The notes under the pieces are model-generated. The model was not told the DNA's origin and searched no databases. It saw nothing but the letters and a program-made list of their open reading frames with translations. DNA of 64,000 bases from the NCBI RefSeq assembly GCF_954871325.1, contig NC_088776.1, positions 50,424,569-50,488,568 on the forward strand, read 5' to 3'. The first letter of the stretch is position 1. Each line of letters starts with the position of its first letter. Of the stretch, positions 34,333 through 46,933 are shown one piece after another. The stretch comes from Gordionus sp. m RMFG-2023. Taxonomy: Eukaryota; Nematomorpha; Gordioida; Chordodea; Parachordodidae. The position numbers and the translations under genes were made by a program.

Positions 34333-35541
34333 TTATTCAATCGGGCCCACGAGCTTATTGCAAAACAATAATTCGTGGAATATTACTCTAAATTTGGAAT
34401 CTACAATTAAATACAAGTAAAAACTTAGCGAATAATGGCATAATTCGAGCGTGTTGAAAGTGCAAATCAAAATACGATAAAGACAAGGTTCGGAGTGGCA
34501 ATTCTTATAAATGAACGGATACAGAATCGTGAGAATAGATATGGGAAGAATGAAAAAAGCATAGAATGCCACGAAAGAAAATAATAAGACTAGCATCTCT
34601 CTACCTTTTATTCTTCCTTCTTGTACTGGAATATTAGAATTTATTTCGTTTGACATGGGAATTTTATGAGGGTTTACCTTACTTTTTTTGTTGATTATTT
34701 GAAAATTTTCTGAAGCCATTTGTCCTATTACCTTTTTTCTTACAACCTGAATATTATGTCGAGCAGGGGTAATCTGTTTGACATCGACAGATGTAGTAGT
34801 TGTAATGTTACCGGGTCGATAATAATATTTGTAAAAGGCCCGTAGCAATTCCGCATTGAAACATAAAGCAACAGCCAATGGTAGCAGGGTAAGAACAAAT
34901 TCTCTGACCACCGTGTAAAAGGTAAGCAGTTTAGGCCTTGAGATAATAATATCGTAAGTGTACCTCCATGACATTAATCTCTTGTCAAAGCAATATACAA
35001 CAGTATGTATTAGGACTTGAGGCAAACACAATATGAAAGATACCAAGAAACAAACCCAAGGCATAGCCTTAATCCACCCTCTCTTTTTCCATTTGAAATG
35101 CAAGTCACTATTGTAGATAAATAAATATCGCTCAGTGCAAACAAGCAAAATCAAGAGAGACGATGTCTTCATCAGAGAATTTGTGAGGATAAAACTGATA
35201 TATACCTGGAACCATACGTGGTCAAAATCGACGGCTATAAACAAACCGTATTTTTCGGCCAAGTTGATTACTGGGATTTCGATCGATATAACACAAACGC
35301 AAAAATCTAAAAGTGCAATAATCTTCATGTAATAAAGACCTAAGTTAGATTTTGAAGATTCTGAAAATATGCAATAGTTGAAATAGTTGCCAAATATTCC
35401 CAGAATTATTAGGATAGTGCTAATATAGCCGTAAAATATAGTATCATACAAAAATATTTCATTTGGTTCCTGCTCGCAATAATTTATATCTTTGCTGATG
35501 TTATCGATTGTCTCTATAGGTGTGAGATTCATTGAATTCAT
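34333..35541 (-). CDS. Intronless rhodopsin-like GPCR 3
   Basis: A 402-residue seven-helix receptor, sister to GPCR 4 and more distant from GPCRs 1 and 2. N-terminal sequons are at N5 and N14, then NYCEQ. TM1 has LGIFGNYFNYCIFSESS, TM2 has ALLDFCVCVISIE with the conserved Asp, and TM3 ends TERYLFIY. ECL2 has YCFDKRLMSW, ECL3 has NCHSEPC, and TM7 ends LSFYLYLIVDSKFR. The third intracellular loop is long and basic (about residues 245-320), with GRIKGREMLVLL leading into TM6. The usual TM3 cysteine is absent, as in all four. The ATG at 35541 is followed by MNSMNLTPIE, which aligns with the start of GPCR 4. It is open with no defect, presumably on the cell surface. Ligand unknown. Confidence 0.9.
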   Translation of the reverse strand: MNSMNLTPIETIDNISKDINYCEQEPNEIFLYDTIFYGYISTILIILGIFGNYFNYCIFSESSKSNLGLYYMKIIALLDFCVCVISIEIPVINLAEKYGLFIAVDFDHVWFQVYISFILTNSLMKTSSLLILLVCTERYLFIYNSDLHFKWKKRGWIKAMPWVCFLVSFILCLPQVLIHTVVYCFDKRLMSWRYTYDIIISRPKLLTFYTVVREFVLTLLPLAVALCFNAELLRAFYKYYYRPGNITTTTSVDVKQITPARHNIQVVRKKVIGQMASENFQIINKKSKVNPHKIPMSNEINSNIPVQEGRIKGREMLVLLFSFVAFYAFFILPISILTILYPFIYKNCHSEPCLYRILICTFNTLELCHYSLSFYLYLIVDSKFRVIFHELLFCNKLVGPIE

Positions 35542-35970
35542 TTTTTTAGAGACACTCTCATGGAATGAGCGGAAATGAAAAAATTAAATTTTTAATTTAT
35601 ATATAAATTTTTTTTTAGAAAATATCAAATAATCTTTATTTTTCTTTCTTAATATTTATCAAAGTCAAGTTTGATTTAGTGAAGGATATGTTTAACATTA
35701 TATGAAATTGTGAATATCATTTTAAATATAATGAGTAGATTTTTAGCGTACAATGCATCTAAATCGATAATAATTTTCTTTTCAATTAATTTCCTTTAAT
35801 TATGTAGTAACAATTAACAAGTTTTTATTTATTTATATTTAATCAATTTTTATTGTTTTTTAATGAGATCGTGTCTACCTAAGCCTCTAGAAAAATTTAT
35901 TTAAAAATTATTGAAAAATTTAAGAGGCTCTAATTACATTTCTATCATTTATGTATATATAATATAAATA
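35542..35970. other. 5' flank of GPCR 3
   Basis: AT-rich. ATCGATAATAATTTTCTTTTC near 35763 resembles ATCGATAATAATTTATCTTC at 48181 upstream of GPCR 4, so some promoter-proximal similarity persists between the pair. Confidence 0.4.
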
Positions 35971-35971
35971 T

Positions 35972-36475
35972 ACAGAGTTCCCTGTTCCGCCATTACAAAA
36001 AAGCTAGTTCCTACTACCGTGCATCTAAAAAGGAGCGCGCTCCCACTCAAAATTTAAAAAAAGGTGCGCCAATTCTTTGATTTTAATTTTTATAGTATAA
36101 ATTACACATAAATAAAATCGTATTTTTGTTGCCGACATTTTTTATATAGAAGCATGATGCATCTTTATAATCTTTTACTAAAAGTAGAAAATTTTCTAAT
36201 AAACCTGACAATCAGCTACGCCTCTCGCCTGAAACGCTCAACAAGAGCACTAGAGGAACGAAAGGTATTGTATTTTATAAAAATATTTTTTAAATCGTTT
36301 ATATTTTTATATTTATTGGTGTATTTCTTCTTTAAAAAATTTTGTCTATATATATATTATCTTCCTGACAATCATTTTATTCAAAAAATTTCTTCTAAAT
36401 CATTGGAAAGTATTTTTAGTGCAATTTTAGGTATCTTAACCGGAATTTGTTTTCCTATAAAATTAATTCATTAAT
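35972..36475 (-). mobile_element. Fragmentary hAT element
   Basis: The left end CAGAGTTCCCTGTTCCGCC is followed by the palindrome GGAGCGCGCTCC at 36034. On the minus strand near 36195-36255 the text RSSSALVERFRREA is a decayed hAT dimerisation motif. The plus-strand frame at 36154-36474 is the shadow of this. The far end was not located. Confidence 0.5.
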
Positions 36476-39240
36476 TGCATCTGGTATGCTACTACTATGG
36501 TATTTTTTTTAGTAGTTTTGGGGTTTTGCAATTTCATTAATAACTACAATTATTAACCAAAATTTTAGCTCGAAATGCATTTTCACGAATGCTTTACCAC
36601 GGAAAGAAAAAAACTTCTTGTAGATGTATTTTTAAATTTGAAAAAAAAAACAATGATAATTACATTATTGTGAATTTTGACATGTTCCTTTTTAAATATA
36701 CATAAATGTGCATTCATCACCCAACTTTATTTCTCAGAAGTCTAATTCTTATCTTTAATTGTCCAATATTTATTCTAGTGGCGTTATAAAAAGGGTCAAA
36801 TATAGACCAAATAATAAATACAGCTTTTAACATGTAATATGAATATATTTGGATTTTAAATCTTTCATAGAGTACTACATGGCCAGTTTGTCAGCTATGC
36901 CCCAGCACTAGAATTATTAATTAAATATAGGCCCGACTCGTTGCCCGAAAAATATTATTATATTTCCTTTTTTTGCCAATGAATATCGCAATTATAAAAA
37001 TTAATTAAAAAAAAATAAGAAAATTTATAAAATTATGAGATGAAAAATATTTACTAATATTTTCATATATTAAGTAAATAAATAGAATAAAATAGATAAA
37101 ATCGTTAAATTATCAAAAATATTGCAGAATATTAAAATTTGCACAACTTTAAAAAGAGAATAAAATAAATATTTTAATTTTATATTTCTTTCCTATAACC
37201 CTTTTTTTAAACAATTTGGGTTGCGAGACCTAACTAGCCACGAGCCGGGCCTAGGTCTTAAAAAAGGTTTGGGCCAAAATAACTTGATTTTAAAATTTTC
37301 GAACCATTTTAATACAAATAATTTCGAACCTTCTGGAGAACTAAATTGCACTAATTCTAGATATCTGAGAATCTTCTATTCTAAGTATTTTTATATTATT
37401 ATAAGGAGTAGTTGTTCAATAAAATTTTGATTAGATAACTGATCCTACGTTCCTCGGTTACGAGGGTACCCCAAGTCCTTTGCTATAAAATATGAAACAA
37501 AATAAAACTTATTCATATAAAGCAAAACTCACACAGATGATAGAATAGGGTTTATGCTTTCATTTGATGTATTAATGGTATTTAAATTGGAGAGAAATGG
37601 ATATTAAAATAAATTTAGTTATTTTTAGGGGATAAAAACATATTTATTTAGTGTAAGATTATACAGTTAATATAAGGGAAATATTTTTCATAGATTGGTG
37701 CATATCAACACCAACCTGACCATATTCTATAATTTTAGACTTTATTAGTTTTAATATAAATTGAGATAGTTCCTAAACGTTTTCTGGCTTATCCTACATA
37801 CTATATTTATACATATTTTCCTATATGACAATTCTTCAATTACTTTTAAACAAATATAGTTTAATTATGTTTGTTATTCATTAGGTTTTTAATATATAGT
37901 ACACAAATTCAAAACGCCAGTTTTACATTTTGTCTCTTTACCAATTTTTGCACGAAAAATTTTGTATGTAGTCATTTGATCCAAATGATTTTGATGGTAA
38001 TTAATTTAAGGTTAGTTTCAAGATTCCAACGCTGATTTAATAATATATTTTGAATCATTTCGAAGTTATGCCAATTTTATAGATAATTATTTTAATTCAA
38101 AAATAACGCCTTTTTTTAAATTTATTGTTTTAGACATTGTTCTAAATGGCATAAATAGTGTTGGAGTAAAGGTAAGATCACCTGCAATAACCAAATGAAA
38201 ACTTTATTTTTCACAATTATTTTTTAACTTTAATTTCAAATGTTCCGTGAAATTTTAATTGATCTTCAGGATCAAATTCTTTATTTGCATGAAAAAGGAA
38301 TGAGTATATAGCAGAAAAATTCCGCCTGCTTAGAGAAACGATCAGAGACAATATTTATAAATTAATTGATCCCTTCATCGCATTGCCTCAAGCATAATGC
38401 CACGAATGATCGTGGATTAAATATTGTTCATTTGACACTCATAAATTGAGACAAAAAACTATCCATCTCTATCTACAACAGAATGATTCATTTGAGGGGT
38501 TATAAATTTAAAAAGTAATTTTGTTTTTTCATACGTAACTGTTAACTTTTTAGCTTAATGATAAGCTGAGAAAAAACCTCAACAGTTTAACAAAAGAAAA
38601 AATGATTCAATTCCTTAAGAGAAATAAAGAGTAGACCATTATCGAATGGTCAAAAGTTTAACCTCTAGTCTAAGTTTATATTGAAACTTGTGTATAATCG
38701 CAAAAGTGGTATGTAAGGCAAATAGGGCCTCAATTTTGATTGTATGCTCCTTAACTCTTAAAAATAACAATTGAATGAGGACTTTTAAATACTAATTTAG
38801 AATATCATTAAACTAACAAAAAAATTTCTTCGAAATTAAAAATTAAGAAAATTTCAATTTTGAATTAATGTACTATTAAAATTCTAAAGTTTATAATAGA
38901 TAAATTTAATGTATGCTAATATAAGCTACAAGGCTACAACATATAAAATGGACTAAGTGATTAAGAAGCTAATATAATGTTAAAATTTATAAAATTCATT
39001 TCGCTAGCATGAATTGTATTAGCTAAGTCAAATAATTTTAAATGAAAAAGCTGGTTCCCATAAAATTTTTATTTTGTTATTTTTTTAGTTCCATTTTTTT
39101 AAAAAAACTATTAATATATTATTATAATTTAAATTTTCATTATAATAAATTTTAATATATTTAAAAATGTTTGAAAAATATATAATAATACTATTAAAAA
39201 AAAGAACGGATATGGTGTGACGCAGGGAAACAAAAATGAA
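36476..39240. other. AT-rich intergenic DNA with transposon debris
   Basis: GGCCCGACTCGTTGCCCG at 36932 and GAGCCGGGCCTAGGTC at 37242 are CCGG-rich words like those of the insert at 26.3-26.7 kb. The rest (37450-39240) shows no gene, tRNA or obvious repeat. Confidence 0.4.
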
Positions 39241-39259
39241 AAAGGGACGTAAGCGTTGT

Positions 39260-40908
39260 CTATGATAGCTCTTTGGCTAGAAGGCTACCATTGAAACTGA
39301 TATAATTAGCTTTGTGAATCGCTATGGATAATCGTTGACGAAGAAAAAAACCCTCTCGTGGTTCTTCTGAGAGTTTGCTGATTTGTGATCCTAAGTTTTT
39401 GAAAAATGCTAAGGCGAGTTTGCCGAAGGTGCCAAGAGTGGTTGATATGATTGGGATGAAGCAATGATCGTTTATTATTTCTGTGTATTTAGAAATTTTA
39501 AGTTGTTCCTTCTGGTCAAGGATGTTGATGGCGTGGTTGGATGGGGCCAAGGGGTCAATACAGGAATAGTCCCATACCAAAAGTTGGCCTCTCCTCCATG
39601 GGATTTGAGAGATCCCATCAGGACGTTTACCGTCAGATCTAAAAAGACCCTGTGGTTCTAACGTGGAAGGAATTTGGGCGGATTTCAGAGCATGTTGGAT
39701 GATTGTATTACATTGCTTGTGTCTGATGAATCGTCCATTGCAGGAGCGACAATGTAAACTATGTCTACCCTTCGAGTCAACTGGCGAGTTGCACCTTGAG
39801 CAGATGTGGGGGTGAGTGATGGAACAATTTAGACGAATGCCGATGGCATGGGTAAATTCATTGTTGGATAGTTGAAGCTGAAGATTGGTAGATGGGATGG
39901 CCTCAAGAAACTCATGTCCCGTACCATTGAGCAAGGAAGAGAATAGGGTGCGGTCGGTAGATTGCATGCTAGATAAGAGAGTTTCAACGCAGCGAGCAAC
40001 CACTGGTGCATCCCAGTCTTTCTGTTTATGGGTTGTGGGGGGATGAGAATCAGCATTGATCCTTGTTTTCCAAATATCCATAGCCACGATTAAGGAAATG
40101 TCTTCTTTAGAATTATGGGCGGTGGTTATTGGCTTTGTCAAGAGACTACTCGATATGAAAGTAGTTGTTGCTAAGTCAAGTGGAGATCTGATGCCGAGAC
40201 CACCAAATTTGGTTGGAAGAGTTGCTTGGGCCCAAGCGGTTTCGTTGAATCTGATATTTACTATTTTTTCGGTTAAGTCCTTTATTCCTTTTTCGTAAGT
40301 TTGGAGAGGAATAGGATATTTAAAAATTGGTGTTGACCGTAGTGCGTAAAGAATCCTTGGTATAAAAAAGAAATTTTTTAGTAAAAAAAAGGACTTGTGT
40401 GATGGAAGAAGTGTAAAGATGTCCTCCAGTTTAAGGAGTGTGTCAAGTGTGGAATGAAGAAAGGTGCTTATTGCCTCGTGTCCTCCAACAGGCGATCCTA
40501 GATGTGTTAATTCAACGCTTGATGTGAATTTGAAATCGTGAGTGTTGGGAGCATTAGAATTTAAAAGTGAGAATTCAGATTTGCTCTGGTTAAGCGAAAG
40601 TCCAATGGCTGTGCCCATTTCTTTAATTATGGTGACTGCTTTGGCAATTTCACTACTGGGACCACTCAAGATTCCATCATCAATATACCAAGCGTGGAGC
40701 GATAGAGTACATGAAGAGTTTATTGATTTTATCAGGTCATTGATTCCAAGACTAAAGAGAAGGGATCCGAGAGGGTCACCTTGTTGGATACCCTCGACAG
40801 AAAGTATCTTTTCTTTGTTGAATTGTAAGATTGTTGGTGATTGGTAGCAAGAGAAAAGAAATTTTAATATATTATTTAAATTTCTAAATGCCTGTTGGCA
40901 ATATATTT
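39260..40908 (-). CDS. RT C-terminal part with zinc knuckle and PD-(D/E)XK nuclease
   Basis: The frame is open from about 40908 to the stop at 39260 and begins inside the RT domain. In order it has FLFSCYQSP, GIQQGDPLGSLLFSLG and HAWYIDDG (RT motifs 4-5), followed by a thumb-like region including LPTKFGGLGIRSP. A zinc knuckle C-x2-C-x9-H-x3-C follows at about residues 290-307 counted from codon 40669. The nuclease motif is RPDG then LVWDYSC, the restriction-like endonuclease of target-primed retroelements. The C-terminal EPREGFFLRQRLSIAI is typical of this widespread animal RT family. It copies RNA into a nicked chromosomal site. The 5' half (fingers and N-terminal domain) is missing, so the copy is 5'-truncated. 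It is more GC-rich than its surroundings. A decayed relative lies at 27.0-28.6 kb. Confidence 0.8.
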
Positions 40909-42156
40909 TAAAAATATACGATATTAAAATTTATTTATATATTCCGCCCTCTAGTGGATATATTTAAATTTTATCAATTTCATAAATCGTTAAAAATTCA
41001 TAATAATTTTAAAATTTTAATATTTATGATTAAAGAATTGATAAATACTTAAAAAATATATAACTTTTACACCTTTTTAAAACCATTAGGAACAAATATT
41101 TAAATAATTTTTTAATAATTAAAATATATTTTTATATTTGTTCTACATAATACATTATTTATTTTCAAAATTGTGGTCTAAAAGATTGAGTAATCAATAT
41201 TATTTACTTTATTTTTAAATAAAACTAAATATAAAATTTAAAAACAAAAAAAACAATAATCAATTTTTCTATATAAATTCATATTATAATCATTTGAATA
41301 ATCATTATTCTTGAATTACTAAAAATTATTACATATCTCTATTATACCATAATTATTCACATTTATATAAAACAAACTATTTTAACATACAAGTATATAA
41401 TAAAGTATATTACAGACCAATATTTATCAACTAATAATTTATGAATAATATAAAATTACCGATCAAGTACCAAATTATAAAATTTAGAATAATAAAAACC
41501 AACTATTACAATCCGAAAAAAATGATGCATACTAAATTATAAATAATTTTTTTTACAGAAATTCATATTTTAAATCAGGGATGTGTGAAACCTCCTTCTA
41601 GAAAAGGGGTTCGGGTTTGATCTCGAAACCCAGTTCGTGTTTAGATTGATTCAGGGTCCGAGGTCCAGAGAAATAAAGACATAAAATTTTGTAAAAAAAT
41701 AGCAGAGCATCAGTTTTTCATAAACTTTATTTTACTATATTTAGGCCTTACCTTACAAATAATTTATCATTTTTATTAGAATATATGCAAATTATCAGAT
41801 TTTCAAAATCGAGATGTTAAAATTAAAATCGATTTTTTATGTCTAACTTTGACAGTGGATCACAATTTGCAATTAATAAAGCTATTTTAACTTGTGATTA
41901 TATATTCTTTCATTTGGTCTTACTTTTAATTTAATAATCCAACAAACAATAAATATTACTAAAATGTATATTATCTTCCTTTATTTAAAAAAAGTTAGAA
42001 AATAAGCTGGTTAAAAAAATATAGTACTCTAAAATATAATAAAAAATATTCCACGCAAAATAATTTTCACCAAAAAATGTTTTTATATTGAAAATAAAAA
42101 AATTATATTTTATGTTTTAAATAATTTGTATGTTTTTTATATTTAATTTTTACAAA
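40909..42156. other. AT-rich intergenic DNA
   Basis: A patch at 41575-41670 (CAGGGATGTGTGAAACC, GGGGTTCGGGTTTGATCTCG, GGGTCCGAGGTCC) looks like the end of a CCGG-type hAT element; its partner was not found. The rest is featureless. Confidence 0.4.
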
Positions 42157-42535
42157 TTAATCCAACATTCCTTCCACTTTAGAACCTGCCGGATAAAATA
42201 CCTCTAACAATAAAAGACCAGGCGGTGTCACTTTTACGCCTTTGTCGAAAGGTAAGGTATGGGTAGAACGCACAATACGCATCGCGGCTGCCGAATCCTC
42301 CAAACCTAACAAATATTCGAAATTATAAAATGCACTTTTCTACCCTTTGTTACGACCACATTAGGGAACTTCGGCGAAGATGCAATTCTCTCTTTTATAA
42401 ACTTCAGGCAAAAAGTTAACAACAATTAGTGAAGATCCTAAAGAAAATTTATATCTCAGACAAAGAAAATCTCTTGAGATATATAGATCTAATTTTATCT
42501 CCATTCTCGGCTCTATGCCACACCCTCCACAGTTT
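42157..42535 (-). pseudogene. Conserved-looking coding remnant, unrecognised
   Basis: About 125 minus-strand codons read as ordinary protein with two interruptions and a natural stop at 42157. Recognisable stretches are SSLIVVNFLPEVYKRENCIF, EYLLGLEDSAAAMRIVRSTH and TPPGLLLLEVFYPAGSKVEG. The composition contrasts strongly with the flanks. It lacks an obvious start; an upstream exon could join, or this is a fragment. I cannot name the family. Alternatives are a decayed host gene, a captured exon or an old virus-like element. Because the text is so well kept, the loss of function appears fairly recent. Confidence 0.5.
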
Positions 42536-44243
42536 TTTAAAAATTATTTTAGTTTATATGAATTTATATTTTTTAAGTTTTGAATATTTGAAATTGAAAA
42601 TTTAAATAAATTATTAAAAATTTAAAAAAATATATAGTTATATAATAATATTACCCTTTGTTTAATATCTAATCAGTCACTTAGTGTATTCTTTAACCAA
42701 ACTTAAGAGATATATTATTTTGGTGAGAATAATTTAATTGTGCCTTACATTCTTTTTATATAAAAATCAATTTAAATAAAGATTCATATATTTATTTCAA
42801 GTGCGAGTATTTTATGTCAGATGCTCCCCTATATTTCAAAACTGATATTTTCGGTATTTTTAGTTACATTTCTTTTTAATACCAAGCAATATTATTATTA
42901 TTTAAGAAAATTTAATAGGGATAAAAGATATCCCTTTACATATTTCCTTTATTCTATTCAAAAAATTATGTCAATTTTATACATTCGAAATCATTCGTAT
43001 GTAATTAATTAGTTACAAATATGATTTCCACTTCTTATAATATTCATCTGATTTTATATTTTAGAGAATATGTATTCATGGCGATTTATAATTTTTTTCA
43101 ACCAATTATACCTCGAATAGACACAAGGGAAATAAAAAAAAGGATATATTTTTACAAATCCCTCCAAATACCTAAAATATTATGGAAAGTTCACTTTGTC
43201 GGCAAGAGAAATTCTTATCGATCCATGAGCTAATTTTATCAACCAAAGATTTTATACATTATAAACATTATATGCACACAAAACCCCCATAATTGGGGCT
43301 TTAAATTCAGTTTTTTTTTCATATTTTTGGACTTTGTCTACGTTTCGAATAGTATTCTGAGCAGGAAAATGATCTTAATGATTCATTAACATCCTATCTC
43401 GATTTAGAGGTATCAACGTTAATTAAAATTGCTTTGTTTTATAATATATAAAAATTTGTATAATTCACATGTTGTGACTTATATGTGACATACCGTTCTG
43501 ATTCAAAGCCCTGGTATTTATTTTCCATCATATGGCTATATATTAATTCGCTAATTTAGTTTTTTTCTTGGCTTTATAAGAGTAGATAAGTCGAATATAG
43601 TAATCAATTGATTGATATGGGTATTAAATAGAAGCTAAGGAAAATATCTTTTGATAGTATTTACTCTTGGTATAAATGGGTTGGACTTAGTCCAGACGGG
43701 GGGGGGGTAAAAGAAAATAAAAATTTGGGTGACAAATAAATGGTAATTAAATATCTTTCTATTATAATGATAATTATCACTCTATGTTGGCGAGCCTATG
43801 TCATGGGAGGTCAGGGATATTTTATCAACGCAAAATATTGATATGGGTATCAACTAGAAGCTATTTAAAATATGGATATAGGTATCAAATAGAAGCGAAT
43901 TGAAATAAAAGATAAAATTCTGATTCCCCTTTATTCTTGGCGGGCTATCGGCTAATTTAGTAATAATTTCCAATACTGGCTAATAATTTTGAAATACGAA
44001 TAATATTACAAATATTACTATTTTCCAAACACGAATCGAAACGAATAACAACTAATTTTTATTAAGTTTATTAAGTAGAGTTTCAATTATAAAATGGAAT
44101 GAGTTATTGAGTTTTTAGCATTTATATAAAACATTTCATCTGATAAAACAAAAAGGTAATAATTGAATGCGTTTTTTTTAAATTATAATCCGATTTTGAG
44201 GGAAGGAAATGTATTTCAATATGTATAATATACCTACCTATAA
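42536..44243. other. AT-rich intergenic DNA with dispersed short repeats
   Basis: TTGATATGGGTATYAAMTAGAAGC occurs at about 43613, 43838 and, diverged, 43872. A G-run with GTCCAGACGGGGG lies at 43690. Small plus frames at 42821-43233 show no domain and no coding composition. Confidence 0.4.
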
Positions 44244-44466
44244 TTTGATAATTTCATAACAAAACTTGTGAAAGAATATTAATTTTTTAATAATTTTTTC
44301 AAATATTTTCTTTAAAAGTTTGTACCACCTTATAGGACAAATGCTTAGTTTTTGACAATTTCATAACCAAACTTGTGAAAGAATATTTTATAATTTTTTC
44401 AAATATTTTTAATATTTTCAATTTCTTTAAAAGTTTGTTACCACCTTATAGGACAAATGCTTAGTT
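44244..44466. repeat. ~110-bp tandem duplication
   Basis: Two adjacent copies (44244-44350, 44351-44466) share AATTTCATAACAAAACTTGTG ... CACCTTATAGGACAAATGCTT; the second has a ~10-bp internal expansion of TTTTTAATATTTTCAA. Confidence 0.9.
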
Positions 44467-46933
44467 TTGTATAGTCTAAAATTTAATATGTATTCTAATA
44501 TATTTCTGGTCAAAATTCGATGGCTTAAATTTAAATAGAGTGTTGAATTAAAGTTGAGAAAATCACAATAAATAATATAACACCATATCAAAACTATATC
44601 CTTACCAAAATATTTTATAATAAATATAAATTTCAAACACTATTTAATTTAAAATAGCTAGTCTCTATAGTTTTAGTAATATTAATATCTGACTGGTAAA
44701 TTTAAGGTCGCATCATATCCTGATTGTAAGAATATTTTTCAGGTTTATTTTTAATCAAAGATTAGGACAAAGATCAACCCTGAATTTATTCACTACACTT
44801 CACTTCCCTCCCCCCAGACCCATACCTCAAAAATGGACTCAATATGTCACTATAAACAATAATTTAAAAAGTTATTTTCTTGTAAAATCTTAATTAACTT
44901 ACATCATATCATAAAAGATAGATCCTTGAAAAATAATGAGTTATAAATTAAATGTAAGTAGCATAATTAAATTTGACAGAAATATATAAAAGGTTTTAAA
45001 TTTTCATTTTTTTTATTTGATAAATAATGATAATATATGAAATATTATGTGTTAGTAACATTCAATATTACAAGCCTATTCTAATTAAGCTCTTGTCTAA
45101 TCATTTTTCTTCCTATATCAACATAAATCAAGCTAAAAATTTAATATAAGATTTTTTATGGAAAGGGGCGGGGGAGGGGGAGGGAGATGTACAGAATATC
45201 CTTATTTTAAATATAAAAAACTCTCATAAACATTGATTTATATTTGAGAGTATAAATGTTAGAATTAGCGATTCAAAGATGATTATAAAAAGTTGATAAA
45301 TGCAATTATAAATGTATCTTCTGTTAAAAAAATACTGGTTAATCATCTAATTATTATAATTAGGGTTAGTAAAATGAAAGCATAGTTGGCATTAGAAAAG
45401 GAATAATGTGTATTTTTTGCCTTGGCCAAATATTGTTCATTCCTAAGGAAATAGGCAAATTAAAAGTAATTCATCCGTTGGGTTGGACAAGATATAAAAA
45501 AATGTATAAGCTGAATCCACCGGCTTTATTGAATCAAAAATATTAACCTCTGAACTGAAGTAAGGTTTCCTTTCGTATCATTTTTAAAATTCGCAATTAA
45601 TGAGTTAGCAGTGGGGTTTTTTTTAAATATAATTCTCCTCGAAGACTTGAAGCCCCACCTCTATCCCTGGGCAGGCCAAATAAAATTTAAAAAACTCGGG
45701 CCAGATCTAAAAAAAATTAAATTGGTTCCAGACCGGGTTTGAATATGAGTATATTTCTATATATCTATTTTTTTTATAATTCAACGTATATATTGTATAA
45801 AAATTTATCATCTGCCATTTCCACGCTAAAATAATTTGTGAAATTAATTTGTTTTTATATATAATATTTATAAAACAACTTGATGGTGGTTCGATCTCAT
45901 GCGCCACTTAATCGCTGATTAAAAAATGCAAATGTTTTTGATTTTCGTGAAAGATTAAATGACGCATGAGATCAAATCATTAATTTTTTTTATAACTATT
46001 TTATTATAAAAACAAATAAATTAATATCCTTTTTTTAGGAAATAAAAAAAATTGCTGGAAACATGCCTCAAAAACCGCTTTTGAAAAACGTTCTGCCTTA
46101 GAATGGGTTTATTTTGATCTAATAGCTATTTTAAAAAAAATTATATTTTATTGAATATTCATCATAATATAATTATCAAAATCCAAACTCATCACCCTAA
46201 ATATCCACAAAACTTAAAACGATCTTAACATATTTATATGTATACTCCAGTTATAATAAAAACAAATAATAGGGTTTCCCAACTTTACAGTATGGAGACA
46301 ATTCTTTAGCAATTTATTAACAATTCGTTTATTCTATATAATTTTGTTAAATATTGTAGCCTGTATAGTCAAGAATGGCTTAAGATGATTAAACTCCTCC
46401 CTAGCTTTAGCTCCAAAAATATAAATTAATATAAATTTTCTGTTTATTTTTTTAAATAAAATTCTTAATCAAGTAAAACAAAAATGTTAAGATGCAGCGG
46501 TCCTAAAATTCTTTTTTAAAAAATTTATTAAAATATCATTTTATAAATAACGCGGTGTAAATTTATGAATTAAGTAATAAACAAATTTCCATTACTCCGA
46601 GCTTCGGTCTCCCCGTGGAAAATAAACCGGAAACAAATTATTATTATAATCTAACATATTTTAAGAATTATTCGAATCCGAGTCGAAATCCGCTTTAGAA
46701 AATGTTAATTATTAATCTTTTTCCAACTTTTCTATCATTTATAATAGTTATATCATTCCTTAAATTTGATAGATTTCATATAATTTAACACCAGTGTTAT
46801 TGATTTTCTCTCCTTTTCTCGTTCACAACAAATTATTATTGGAGTAGTCCCATAGATCGTTGTGCTTATCATTGTTAAAATATTAATTATCTTAGCTTTT
46901 AATGTCGATGAGATATACCCTTTGTGTCATACA
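44467..46933. other. Intergenic DNA with transposon debris
   Basis: G-rich or C-rich transposon-end-like words occur at 44806-44820, 45160-45190 and 45650-45690. An inverted repeat occupies 45890-45976. No coding tract is recognised. The last 180 bp are the 3' flank of GPCR 4. Confidence 0.4.
45890..45976. repeat. Inverted repeat, ~25-bp arms
   Basis: The arm TTCGATCTCATGCGCCACTT followed by AATC pairs with GATTAAATGACGCATGAGAT across a spacer of about 36 bp, with two or three mismatches. It may be a small palindromic transposon core. Confidence 0.65.

Noticed and set aside
36154-36474. 106-codon plus frame with hydrophobic stretch
   Set aside because: Antisense to a hAT dimerisation remnant; composition follows the local AT bias.
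39464-40847. Plus-strand frames and an alternate minus frame across 39.4-40.8 kb
   Set aside because: They are antisense or out-of-frame shadows of the RT-nuclease ORF, which has clear motifs in one minus frame.
45889-45900. GGTTCGATCTC as a possible tRNA or SINE B-box
   Set aside because: No A-box at the right distance, no cloverleaf, and the word is part of the inverted repeat at 45890-45976.
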